Below are positions 1 to 8,045 of a DNA stretch of 64,000 bases, piece by piece; the stretch's first letter is position 1; each line of letters begins with the position of its first letter. A program made the position numbers and the translations under genes. The notes below the pieces were generated by a model. It had not been told where the DNA came from and ran no database searches. It saw only the letters and a program-made list of their open reading frames with translations. Where the stretch lies: positions 2,480,001 through 2,544,000 of the forward strand of contig NZ_CP019067.1 of NCBI RefSeq assembly GCF_001989615.1, in the 5' to 3' direction. The DNA is from Halorientalis sp. IM1011. GTDB taxonomy: Archaea > Halobacteriota > Halobacteria > Halobacteriales > Haloarculaceae.

Positions 1-1
1 C

Positions 2-352
2 ACCGAACATTACAACGGGAAGTTCCCGACCTGGCTCGCCCCCGAACAGGTGCGGATCCTCCCGATCAGCGACGACCACATCGCCTACGCCGAGGAGATC
101 AAGCGCGAACTCGGCGATCACCGCGTGACCATCGAAGAGCGCTCCTGGACGGTCAAGAAGAAGATCCGGCAGGCCCACGAGGATCTGGTGCCGTACATGC
201 TCATCCTCGGCGACGACGAGGAGAGCGAAGGGACCATCTCCGTGCGCGACCGGAAGGAACGCGAGGAAAACGACGTGGACCCGACGGCCTTCCGTGACCA
301 TCTCGACGACGAGGTCGGCGAGCAGCGGACCGAGCCGGACTTTCTGGACTAG
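2..352 (+). CDS. thrS: Threonyl-tRNA synthetase, C-terminal part (cut by window start)
   Basis: Only the last 116 residues are present. They form the anticodon-binding domain of a class II aminoacyl-tRNA synthetase, which charges tRNA-Thr with threonine in the cytoplasm. The string around [17 protein letters not shown], followed by the [18 protein letters not shown] segment, is typical of ThrRS C-termini. The frame is open from base 2 to a TAG at 350-352. The gene converges on the next one, and the two stop codons share the palindrome CTAG (349-352). The catalytic domain lies outside the window, so full length cannot be judged. Confidence 0.93.
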   Translation, partial: TEHYNGKFPTWLAPEQVRILPISDDHIAYAEEIKRELGDHRVTIEERSWTVKKKIRQAHEDLVPYMLILGDDEESEGTISVRDRKEREENDVDPTAFRDHLDDEVGEQRTEPDFLD

Positions 353-1401
353 TTCTCCGAGTCTTCCGCACCCCGGAGGACGAACGGCCCGATGGCCAGC
401 GTCCGTTTCGCCACCGTGGCGATGCGGAGGATATACACGAGCAGGAAGACGAACGGGACGAGCGCGACGGTCACCGCCCCGCTCATGACCCAGACCATCG
501 TGTCGATGCCCAGGAACGACCCCCAGACGGCACCCGTGTCCACGTAGGTGATCATCGAGATCGACACCACGAGCGCCGGGAGCGCCGAGTACAGCAGGAC
601 GCGCGAGAGATTGATCAGTTCCCACTGGAAGTACAGCGTCTTCACGTGTTCGCGGGCGGGTCCGAACAGTTCGAGCGCGTCCAGCAGGTCCTCGAAGGCG
701 TCCTCGGTCTCCTCGGAGATGACGTCCCGACACTGGGCGCGGAGCCGCCGGGCCTCGTAGATCTTCCCCGAGTAGTTGAAGTTCAGCGAGGCCGAGAGCA
801 CGTCGAACGTCCCGAACTCGGCCTCCTCGAGGGAGTCGTGGACCTCGTTTGCGTTGTCGGTCACGCTGTCGGCGAACGTCTCGATCTGGTCCATGACGGA
901 CTCGTCGGGGCTCTCGGCGACCGAGAGGAGGGTCTCGCTCCGATCCCTGACCGTACCGACGATGGCTCCCAGGAACGCGCTGGGGTTGGCCGGCGCGACG
1001 TCGATGTCGAGTTCGGACTCGATGTGCCGGCGCACGTCGAGGGCGCCCTCCATCCGTTCGTGCTGGTCGCCCAGCGGCCCGAGTTCCTGGGAGAGCACGA
1101 GCTGGTTGATCGTGACGACCAGCGTGACGCCGGTGATGATAGCGGTGATGAACGCCTGGAACGTCGTCTCGATGGGGTCCTTGCTTCCCATCGTCTCACG
1201 GAGCGGTGACGGGTCGAGCGCGCCGATCCCGACCAGCGAGACGAACACGAAGCCGAGCAACGTGGCCGCGACGTGCCAGCGTCGCGCCTCCATCAACACC
1301 CACAGCTTCACCCGGTTACCCGGGACCCGGCCCCGCATGGTGTCGCTGGTCTGTTCGTCCTCGGTCGCCTCCCGGGACTCCGTCCCGCCGTCTCCGTCCA
1401 T
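349..1401 (-). CDS. Membrane protein of unknown function, four TM segments
   Basis: This 350-residue protein has an acidic N-terminus (about 1-40), a TM hairpin at about 43-61 and 81-103, a soluble middle region of about 160 residues rich in acidic helices, and a second TM hairpin at about 269-287 and 301-325. I do not recognise a named domain. The topology (TM pair, long helical domain, TM pair) would suit a membrane-anchored sensor or scaffold, but that is only inference. ATG at 1401 begins the acidic leader and no better start is seen. It ends tail-to-tail with thrS. Confidence 0.8.
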   Translation of the reverse strand: MDGDGGTESREATEDEQTSDTMRGRVPGNRVKLWVLMEARRWHVAATLLGFVFVSLVGIGALDPSPLRETMGSKDPIETTFQAFITAIITGVTLVVTINQLVLSQELGPLGDQHERMEGALDVRRHIESELDIDVAPANPSAFLGAIVGTVRDRSETLLSVAESPDESVMDQIETFADSVTDNANEVHDSLEEAEFGTFDVLSASLNFNYSGKIYEARRLRAQCRDVISEETEDAFEDLLDALELFGPAREHVKTLYFQWELINLSRVLLYSALPALVVSISMITYVDTGAVWGSFLGIDTMVWVMSGAVTVALVPFVFLLVYILRIATVAKRTLAIGPFVLRGAEDSEN

Positions 1402-1492
1402 ATTGGGGGGTCACTCGCCGCTCGGAAAGTAGTACGGAACTGCCGGGAAACCGTCATCAAGCGGTCGATCGATCGGGGTGGGGCACCGGCGT

Positions 1493-2350
1493 TCAGTTCT
1501 TCTCTTCCTCCCGCAGTTCTTCGAGTTCGGCGTCGAGTTCCTCGTCGCTGACCTCGGTCTCCTCCGTGTCCGGCGTCTCCACGTCGGCCGGGTCCACGTC
1601 GGCCGGCTCGGTGTCCACGTCGGTCTCGCTCGCCTCCGACTCGCCCTCCTCGTCTTTCCCCATCTCGGCTTTGAGCGTGTCGAGTTCGGCGTCGACCTCG
1701 CCTGTGGTACGAATCTCTTCGAGCTCCCGGTCGAGTTGGTCCTCGTCGCTCAGGGCGTCGTCGAAGGCCCCCGTCTCCTGCAGTTCGTCCATCGCGGCCG
1801 CGCGGGCCTCCATCTCCTCGGTACGCTCCTCGGCTCGCTCGATGGACCGGCCCACGTCCTCCATCTCGTCGCCAGCTCCGGTCATCGCCTCGGAGACGCT
1901 CTTGGAGGCCTCGGCGGCCTTATAGCGGGCCTTCATCGTCTCCTTTTTCGTGCGGAACTGCTCGATTCGGTTCTGGAGTTCGTCCTTCTTGTCGATCAGC
2001 TGGTCCTGCTGGCGCTGGAGCTGCTGGATCTGGCTCTCCAGATCCTCGATCTGGTTCATCTTCTGTTTCTTTTTCTCAAGCGCGCGACGCGCGAGGTCCT
2101 CCCGGTCCTGCCGGACGGCTTCACGGGCCTGATCGTTGTGCTTCTCGACGTTCTCCTCGAGGCGGCGCTGCTGGATCTCCAGCCGTTTCTTCTGGGTCGT
2201 CAGGTCCGCGATGCCCTGCTTGACGTTCTGGAGTTCGTCGCGCATCTGCTCGTAGGAGTAATCCAGCGTCTCGGAGGGGTCTTCGGCCCTGTTGAGGACT
2301 CCGTTGACCTTCGAGCGGATGATGTAGGAGGCGCGCGAGAGGATGCCCAT
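1493..2350 (-). CDS. PspA/IM30 (Vipp1) family membrane-stress protein
   Basis: A 285-residue protein of the phage-shock PspA/IM30 family, ESCRT-III-like proteins that coat and protect the inner face of the cell membrane. The N-terminus (MGILSRASYIIRSKVNGVL) is the amphipathic helix that binds lipid. Residues about 25-210 are almost continuous heptad-like helix rich in Q, E, K and R. The last 60 residues are a very acidic tail, as expected in a halophile. ATG at 2350 has a TATA-like box (ATTTAAG on the minus strand, near 2374-2380) about 27 bases upstream, so the mRNA is probably leaderless. The gene is divergent from the hydrolase at 2406. Confidence 0.9.
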   Translation of the reverse strand: MGILSRASYIIRSKVNGVLNRAEDPSETLDYSYEQMRDELQNVKQGIADLTTQKKRLEIQQRRLEENVEKHNDQAREAVRQDREDLARRALEKKKQKMNQIEDLESQIQQLQRQQDQLIDKKDELQNRIEQFRTKKETMKARYKAAEASKSVSEAMTGAGDEMEDVGRSIERAEERTEEMEARAAAMDELQETGAFDDALSDEDQLDRELEEIRTTGEVDAELDTLKAEMGKDEEGESEASETDVDTEPADVDPADVETPDTEETEVSDEELDAELEELREEEKN

Positions 2351-2373
2351 GGGAACCTTTGGGTACCGCTGCC

Positions 2374-2380
2374 CTTAAAT
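2374..2380 (-). promoter_or_regulatory. TATA-like box of the PspA-family gene
   Basis: ATTTAAG on the minus strand, centred about 27 bases before the ATG at 2350. This is the spacing expected for a leaderless archaeal transcript. Confidence 0.5.
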
Positions 2381-2405
2381 CTCTCACACCTGATTGTAAC
2401 CCAAC

Positions 2406-2993
2406 ATGAGCGAGGAGCGCCGCATCGCCGGTGACCGCGAGGTACGGGTCACCGTCGACACTCCCGAGGCCGACCGCGGGGTCGTCGCCTGCCCACCACA
2501 TCCGCAGATGGGCGGCACCCGGTCGGACCCCCGCCTGCGCGCCGTGGGCGAGGCCCTCGGCGAGCGGGGAATCGCCTGTCTGCGCTTCGACTACGGCCCC
2601 TGGGACGAGGGCGAGGGGGAACGCCGGGACGCGCTGAACGTTCTCGCGTCCGCTCGCGACGACTACGACGCCGTCTCCATCTTCGGCTACAGTTTCGGTG
2701 CCGGCGTCGCGCTGCTCGCGGCGGCCGACGCGGAACCGGCCGCCGTCTCGGTGCTGGCACCGCCGGCCTCGCTGGGCGAGCGTGACACGGTCGCGGCGCT
2801 GTCGGCGCTCGCCTGTCCAGTACAGGTCCTGTTCGGCGAGCGCGATTCCACTGTGGACTGGGAACCTATCGTCGAGCGCGCCCGCGAGCGCGGGGACGCG
2901 GTCGAGTCGATTCCGGGCGATCACTTCTTCGCGGGACAGGTCGACCGGATCGGCGAGTCCGTCGCCGCGTTCCTGTCCGGGGAGCGATCCTGA
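2406..2993 (+). CDS. Alpha/beta hydrolase, dienelactone-hydrolase-like
   Basis: This 195-residue soluble protein has the alpha/beta hydrolase layout: an early PPHPQMGG segment (the YfhR/dienelactone-hydrolase-like 'HPHP' loop), the nucleophile elbow GYSFG (about residues 97-101), an acid in GERDSTVDW and the catalytic histidine in PGDHFFAG near the C-terminus. It probably hydrolyses a small ester or lactone; the substrate cannot be told. It starts at ATG 2406, 55 bases from the divergent PspA-like gene, and is followed by pyrG. Confidence 0.85.
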   Translation: MSEERRIAGDREVRVTVDTPEADRGVVACPPHPQMGGTRSDPRLRAVGEALGERGIACLRFDYGPWDEGEGERRDALNVLASARDDYDAVSIFGYSFGAGVALLAAADAEPAAVSVLAPPASLGERDTVAALSALACPVQVLFGERDSTVDWEPIVERARERGDAVESIPGDHFFAGQVDRIGESVAAFLSGERS

Positions 2994-3077
2994 CGGTCAC
3001 GCGACCGAAAAGTGTGCATTCGTTGCACACTCGGGACTTCCCGTAACCGTTTTGAGCGCCCCGCGCGCACCGTCGGT

Positions 3078-4736
3078 ATGCCGACCGAATCAGAGACGAA
3101 CTACGACCCGGAGCTGGGTCGGAAGTTCATTTTCGTCACCGGCGGCGTGATGTCCGGACTGGGGAAAGGCATCACCGCCGCGAGCACGGGACGGCTGCTG
3201 GCCAACGCCGGCTTCGACGTGACCGCCGTGAAGATCGACCCGTACCTCAACGTCGACGCCGGAACGATGAACCCCTACCAGCACGGCGAGGTGTACGTGC
3301 TGAAAGACGGCGGGGAGGTCGATCTGGACCTGGGGAACTACGAGCGGTTCCTCGACATCGACATGACCTTCGACCACAACGTCACCACGGGGAAGGTCTA
3401 CCAGCACGTCATCGAGAAGGAACGCGCCGGCGACTACCTCGGGAAGACCGTCCAGATCATCCCGCATATCACCGACGACATCAAGCGCCGCATCCGGGAG
3501 GCCGCCGAGGGCCACGACGTGTGCATCGTCGAAGTAGGCGGCACGGTGGGGGACATCGAGGGGATGCCCTACCTCGAAGCCCTGCGCCAGTTCGCCCACG
3601 AGCAGGACGACGAGGATATCCTCTTTACCCACGTCACGCTCGTCCCTTACTCGAAAAACGGCGAACAGAAGACCAAACCCACCCAGCACTCCGTCAAGGA
3701 ACTGCGATCGATCGGGCTCCAGCCCGACATTCTGGTGGGGCGGTGTGAGGACAAACTCCACCCCGACGTGAAAGAGAAGATCGCGCTGTTCTGTGACGTG
3801 CCCACCGACGCCGTCTTCTCGAACCCCGACGTCGAGGACATCTACCACGTCCCGCTGATGGTCGAGGAGGAAGGGCTCGACGAGTACGTGATGGAACGAC
3901 TGGACCTCAAAGCCGAGGCCCTGCCCGAGGCCGAACGGGACAACCGCTGGCGTGAACTCGTCACCCGGGAAACCACAGGCGAGGTCGAGATCGCGCTCGT
4001 GGGCAAGTACGGTCTGGAAGACGCCTACATCTCGATCCACGAGTCGCTGAAACACGCCGGCCTGGAGGCGGGCGTCGACGTGAACACGACGTGGGTCCAC
4101 AGCGAGGACCTCGCGGACGGCCACGACGGCGAACTCGCCGACGTGGACGGCGTCGTCGTCCCCGGCGGGTTCGGTTCCCGCGGCATTCAGGGGAAGATCG
4201 AGGCCTGCCGGTACGCCCGCGAGAACGACCTGCCGTGGCTCGGCCTCTGTCTGGGCTTCCAGATGGCCGTCGTCGAGTACGCGCGTAACGTCCTCGAACT
4301 GGAGGACGCCCACTCCGCCGAGATCGAGGAGGATACCCCCCATCCCGTGATCGACCTGCTGCCGGAGCAGTACGATATGGAGGATATGGGCGGCACGATG
4401 CGGCTGGGCGCACACGAGACCGACATCGATCCCGGAACGATCGCGAACGAGATCTACGGCGACACATCCTGTACCGAGCGCCACCGCCACCGCTACGAGG
4501 TCAACCCCGAGTACATCGACGATCTCGAAGAGGCCGGCCTCGTCTTCTCGGGCCACACCAACAACCGCATGGAGATCCTGGAACTGTCCGACCACCCCTA
4601 CTACGTCGGCACGCAGTTCCACCCCGAGTTCCGCTCCCGGCCCGGCCGCGCCAGTCCGCCCTTCGTCGGCCTGCTGGAGACCGTGCTCGAGGAAACCGAT
4701 ACCGAGGCCGCCGACCCCGAGGAGGTGGAGGCCTGA
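3078..4736 (+). CDS. pyrG: CTP synthase
   Basis: A 552-residue enzyme that aminates UTP to CTP using ATP and glutamine. The amidoligase domain begins with the P-loop [10 protein letters not shown] (residues 22-31) and continues to about 280. The class I glutamine amidotransferase domain carries the nucleophile in GLCLGFQ (Cys391) and the late HPEF histidine-glutamate pair. ATG 3078 was preferred over an upstream in-frame start at 3012 because it gives the family N-terminus just before RKFIFVTGG. The last A of its TGA is the first base of the guaA-B ATG, so the two are translationally linked. Confidence 0.97.
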   Translation: MPTESETNYDPELGRKFIFVTGGVMSGLGKGITAASTGRLLANAGFDVTAVKIDPYLNVDAGTMNPYQHGEVYVLKDGGEVDLDLGNYERFLDIDMTFDHNVTTGKVYQHVIEKERAGDYLGKTVQIIPHITDDIKRRIREAAEGHDVCIVEVGGTVGDIEGMPYLEALRQFAHEQDDEDILFTHVTLVPYSKNGEQKTKPTQHSVKELRSIGLQPDILVGRCEDKLHPDVKEKIALFCDVPTDAVFSNPDVEDIYHVPLMVEEEGLDEYVMERLDLKAEALPEAERDNRWRELVTRETTGEVEIALVGKYGLEDAYISIHESLKHAGLEAGVDVNTTWVHSEDLADGHDGELADVDGVVVPGGFGSRGIQGKIEACRYARENDLPWLGLCLGFQMAVVEYARNVLELEDAHSAEIEEDTPHPVIDLLPEQYDMEDMGGTMRLGAHETDIDPGTIANEIYGDTSCTERHRHRYEVNPEYIDDLEEAGLVFSGHTNNRMEILELSDHPYYVGTQFHPEFRSRPGRASPPFVGLLETVLEETDTEAADPEEVEA

Positions 4737-5653
4737 TGGTCGACGTCGACTCGTTCATCGACGAGAAGATCGACGAGATCAGCGAGGAAGTCGGCGACGC
4801 AAACGCCATCATCGCACTGTCGGGTGGCGTCGACTCCTCGACGGCCGCCGCGCTGGCCTACGAGGCCATCGGCGCTCAACTGACGCCGGTCTACGTCGAC
4901 ACGGGACTGATGCGGAAAGGCGAGACCGAGGGGATTCGCGAGACCTTCGACTACATGGACTCGCTGCGGATCGTCGAGGCGAAGGACCGCTTTTTGGACG
5001 CCCTCTCCGGCATCACCGACCCCGAGGAGAAGCGCCACGCCATCGGCGAGCAGTTCATCCGGGAGTTCGAGACGGTCGCCCGCGAGGTCGACGCCGACTA
5101 CCTCGTCCAGGGGACGATCTACCCCGACCGCATCGAGAGTGAGGGGACCATCAAGTCCCACCACAACGTCGGCGGTCTGCCCGAGCGCATCGACTTCGAG
5201 GGCATCGTCGAACCGATGCGGGACCTCTACAAGGACGAAGTGCGGGAGGTCGCGCGGGACCTCGACCTCGAATCGATCATCGCAGAACGGATGCCGTTCC
5301 CCGGCCCCGGCCTCGCCGTGCGGATCATCGGCGAGGTGACCGAAGAGAAACTCGACGTGGCCCGGGAGGCGAACCACGTGGTCGAGGAGGAACTCGAAGA
5401 CCACGACCCGTGGCAGGCGCTGGCCGCCGTGATCGGGAAGGCCACGGGCGTCAAGGGCGACAACCGCGTCCACGGCTGGGTCGTCGCCGTCCGCTCGGTC
5501 GAGAGCCGGGACGGTATGACCGCCCGCGCCCAGAACGTCGACTGGGAGACGCTCCAGCGCATCCAGAGCCGGATCACCGGCGAGAACGAGAACGTCGCCC
5601 GCGTGCTGTACGACGTGACCCACAAGCCGCCCGCGACCATCGAGTACGAGTAA
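4736..5653 (+). CDS. guaAb: GMP synthase subunit B (ATP pyrophosphatase, XMP-binding)
   Basis: A 305-residue protein that converts XMP to GMP with ATP and ammonia. The PP-loop SGGVDSS (residues 29-35) and the C-terminal dimerisation/XMP-binding region ([13 protein letters not shown]... [11 protein letters not shown]) are clear. No glutaminase domain is attached. In archaea that subunit is a separate protein, and none is found in this window. The gene overlaps pyrG by one base, so CTP and GMP synthesis genes form one operon. Confidence 0.96.
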   Translation: MVDVDSFIDEKIDEISEEVGDANAIIALSGGVDSSTAAALAYEAIGAQLTPVYVDTGLMRKGETEGIRETFDYMDSLRIVEAKDRFLDALSGITDPEEKRHAIGEQFIREFETVAREVDADYLVQGTIYPDRIESEGTIKSHHNVGGLPERIDFEGIVEPMRDLYKDEVREVARDLDLESIIAERMPFPGPGLAVRIIGEVTEEKLDVAREANHVVEEELEDHDPWQALAAVIGKATGVKGDNRVHGWVVAVRSVESRDGMTARAQNVDWETLQRIQSRITGENENVARVLYDVTHKPPATIEYE

Positions 5654-5716
5654 TCCGGCGGATCGGGGCCGAATGACCCCCACCGCTTTTTTCGCTGGCA
5701 CGAGTCCGGAGAGTCG

Positions 5717-6289
5717 ATGCCCTCCGCTGCCGACGCTGCCGATACCGCCGACGTTGGGAGTGACTCCCCGGCCACCGATCCGGCAGCCGTCGACTTGCCG
5801 GGCCGTCCGGAACCGATCCGGGCCGAGATCCGTGCGATCCCGGTCCTGAATCCACTCGCGGTGGCCGTCGCCGGGTTGATCTACGGACTCGTCCTCGCCC
5901 TCGTCCTGTCGCTGTGGTGGGGGCTGGGACTGGTCCTGTCGCTACCGTCGCCGTCGATCTCGGTGCGAACGGGCCTGATCCTCTGGCTCGTCGGGATCGG
6001 CCTCGCGGTCGGCCGGGACGCGGCCCGGAAGGCCCGGCTGTCGGTCACGATCACGCCGGGCTGGATTCGCCGCTCGTTCGGGTCGCGGGCGGTAACGGTC
6101 CCCCGTGCGGAGATCGAACACGTGCGGGTCCGGACGACGCTCGTCGACCGGTTCGCCGGGACCCGGACCGTGGACGTCTACGACGCGGACGGGCACCGAC
6201 TCCGGATCCCGCGCGTCCGTGCCTCACCGGTCGTCCTGCGGGAACTGGCCGCCCACGCCGAACCCGGGGCGGACGGTCGGCCGACGTGA
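5717..6289 (+). CDS. Membrane protein with C-terminal PH-like (bPH2/YdbS-type) domain
   Basis: 190 residues: a disordered acidic N-terminus (1-38), two TM segments at about 45-76 and 84-100, then a soluble domain (about 105-180) with the LSVTITPGWIRRSFG...VPRAEIEHVRVR...TRTVDVYDADGHRLRIP pattern of bacterial PH-like domains. The role is unknown. Members of this group sit on the cytoplasmic membrane face. A six-T run at 5687-5692 lies about 27 bases before the ATG; it may serve both as TATA box and as a termination signal for guaA-B. Confidence 0.75.
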   Translation: MPSAADAADTADVGSDSPATDPAAVDLPGRPEPIRAEIRAIPVLNPLAVAVAGLIYGLVLALVLSLWWGLGLVLSLPSPSISVRTGLILWLVGIGLAVGRDAARKARLSVTITPGWIRRSFGSRAVTVPRAEIEHVRVRTTLVDRFAGTRTVDVYDADGHRLRIPRVRASPVVLRELAAHAEPGADGRPT

Positions 6290-6332
6290 CTCGACCGTGA
6301 GAGCCAAACCCCGGGGGCGACAGAGGGGGAGT

Positions 6333-6665
6333 ATGAACGCAGTCATCGCCGGCCCCGACGAGCACGACCTCGGGGCGGCACTGACCGAGGCCGGATTCAC
6401 CGTGACGCGAGCAGCGGGTACCGCGAATCGCCCGGCCCTGGAGGAAGCGGGCATCCACGACGCGGACCTGTTCGTCCTCACGGACGCCGCGCTGGCGACC
6501 GCCATCCCCGTCGCGACCGACCTCACCGACGACCTCCGGATCGTCGCCTACACGACCGATTCGCTCCCCGAGTTCGTCAAGGGACAGGCACACATGGCGC
6601 TCGACCCCGAACTGTTCGATCCCGCAGACGTGGCCGAGGAGGCCGCCGAGGCCGCCGGAGACTGA
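6333..6665 (+). CDS. Small Rossmann-like haloarchaeal protein of unknown function
   Basis: A 110-residue acidic protein with alternating strand and helix pattern (AVIAGPDEHDLGAALTEAGF, ADLFVLTDAALAT, LRIVAYTTDSLPEFVKGQ, AHMALDPELFDP). This resembles a nucleotide-binding half-domain or TrkA-N-like fold without an obvious GxGxxG. From memory, similar short proteins near pyrG in haloarchaea are sometimes mislabelled as CTP synthetase; here there is no amidoligase or glutaminase motif, so that label should not be used. ATG 6333 follows a GGGGAG stretch. It is convergent with the MBL-fold gene, with no gap. Confidence 0.75.
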   Translation: MNAVIAGPDEHDLGAALTEAGFTVTRAAGTANRPALEEAGIHDADLFVLTDAALATAIPVATDLTDDLRIVAYTTDSLPEFVKGQAHMALDPELFDPADVAEEAAEAAGD

Positions 6666-7337
6666 TCAGATCGAGTCGACCAGATCGTCGAGCGCCTCGC
6701 GGCCCCGTTCCTCGAACGGGGTACCGTGGCCCATCGCCGCGATCGAGAATTCGGGCGCGCGCTCGGCCAGATCGCGGATGCTCTCTTCGACGGCGTCGGT
6801 GTCGTAGCTCATGAGCCACGGCGAGGGGCGCAGTTTCCCACCGGACTCCCGGACCAGATCCCCGAGGAAGGCCGCGTCGAGCGCCTCGCTGACGTAGGCC
6901 ACGTGGCCGGGCGTGTGTCCCGGCGTGTGGTACGCAGTAAAGGAGCCGATCTCGTCGCCGTCCGCGACGGTCTCGACGGTGAGGGCGGGGGATTTGAGGA
7001 ACGGCCCCAGCGCGTTCTGGAGCGCCCCCTTGTGTTTCGACAGTGGCGGGCGCTCCTTGCCGGTGAGGAACGGTTCGTCGGCCGCGCCGACGTAGACGGT
7101 CGCGTCGAGTCCCTGCAGCCGGCCGAGACCGCCGACGTGGTCGAAATCGTAGTGGGTCAGCAGGACGCGATCCACGTCCTGCAGGGAGTAGCCGGCCTCG
7201 TCGACGCCCAGCACGAGGTTGCGGCCGTCCCACGGGTTGCCGGCGTCGACGAGCGTCACCGTCCCGTCGTCGACGAGATAGGCGTTCACCCCGAGCAGGT
7301 CGTACCACCACACGTCGTCCCCGAGTTCGGTTACCAT
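6666..7337 (-). CDS. MBL-fold metallohydrolase
   Basis: A 223-residue protein of the metallo-beta-lactamase fold, close to glyoxalase II-like hydrolases. Seen: the beta-strand start WWYDLLGVNAYLVDDG, the first metal loop LLTHYDFDHVGG (62-67 HYDFDH), the HTPGHTPGHV loop and a late MGHGTPF histidine. The usual HxHxDH is HxDxDH here, so one zinc ligand is Asp or is lost. ATG 7337 was chosen because the upstream in-frame extension to 7397 is a poor, non-family leader. The substrate is unknown. Confidence 0.88.
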   Translation of the reverse strand: MVTELGDDVWWYDLLGVNAYLVDDGTVTLVDAGNPWDGRNLVLGVDEAGYSLQDVDRVLLTHYDFDHVGGLGRLQGLDATVYVGAADEPFLTGKERPPLSKHKGALQNALGPFLKSPALTVETVADGDEIGSFTAYHTPGHTPGHVAYVSEALDAAFLGDLVRESGGKLRPSPWLMSYDTDAVEESIRDLAERAPEFSIAAMGHGTPFEERGREALDDLVDSI

Positions 7338-7428
7338 CGCCACAGAGTGGGGCCGCCAGCGGCTAAAAGCCACGCAAAGCGACAGGCGTTGGCCCAACCG
7401 CTAAGGCCGACCCGACCGAGGTCGGAGT

Positions 7429-7746
7429 ATGACGTTCGATCGATTGCCCGACCTCGACCCGGACGCGGGTGAGGTGATCGACGAGGAACTGGCGGTGAGC
7501 GACGACGTGCTCGTGAAGGCGTTCGCGCTGGGTCCGGGCGCGGAACTGGACCCGCACGTCCACGACGGGGCCGCGAACGTGTTCCACGTCCTCGACGGGA
7601 CGGTCACCGTCGTTCAGGACGACACCGAGGAGCGGATCACCGCACCCGGCGTGGTGTTCCACGAGCGGGGTCAGTCACACGGCGCGCGAAACGAGACCGA
7701 GGAGGTGGCGATTCTGACGGCGAGCCTCTGCCCGCTCCCCGGGTGA
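7429..7746 (+). CDS. Cupin-domain protein
   Basis: A 105-residue single-domain cupin. The first motif (G..ELDPHVHDGAANVFHVLDG, His43 and His45) and the second (GVVFHERGQSHGARN, His84) mark a small metal-binding beta barrel. Such proteins serve as isomerases, dioxygenase-like enzymes or sugar sensors; the sequence does not say which. It is divergent from the MBL-fold gene with 91 bases between them. Confidence 0.85.
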   Translation: MTFDRLPDLDPDAGEVIDEELAVSDDVLVKAFALGPGAELDPHVHDGAANVFHVLDGTVTVVQDDTEERITAPGVVFHERGQSHGARNETEEVAILTASLCPLPG

Positions 7747-8045
7747 CTGGCCCAGGCGGTGCGGACGAAGGCCAGAGACTGGACCCGTAGGCACTGGATA
7801 GCGGTCGCGTATCCGCAGGTGCGGACACGTGCCGTCTATCCGGTCCCTTACCGTTCAGTGACCTGTTTTTCGGTTGCGAAGGCGGCGACTGCGCCCGGTC
7901 AGCACACCCATAACAATGAGTGGATACGCGGTAGGCCGGGCTATCGCATGATCGGCGCAACTAACCGACCCGTTATTCGCGGACAGATCCGTGCGAGTGG
8001 GTGGCGACTGGTGACGACTGCGGTACCGTCGACGGGGGGAGTGTG
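7747..8045. other. Intergenic stretch, no gene recognised
   Basis: About 300 bases between the cupin gene and the PKD surface protein. Short frames exist on both strands, but none has a recognisable protein, and no tRNA-like fold is seen. It probably carries the promoter of the gene at 8046, but no single TATA box stands out. Confidence 0.4.

Noticed and set aside
3090-4622. Long open frame (510 codons) on the strand opposite pyrG
   Set aside because: It is a mirror of the GC-rich third positions of pyrG; no family match, and pyrG itself is certain.
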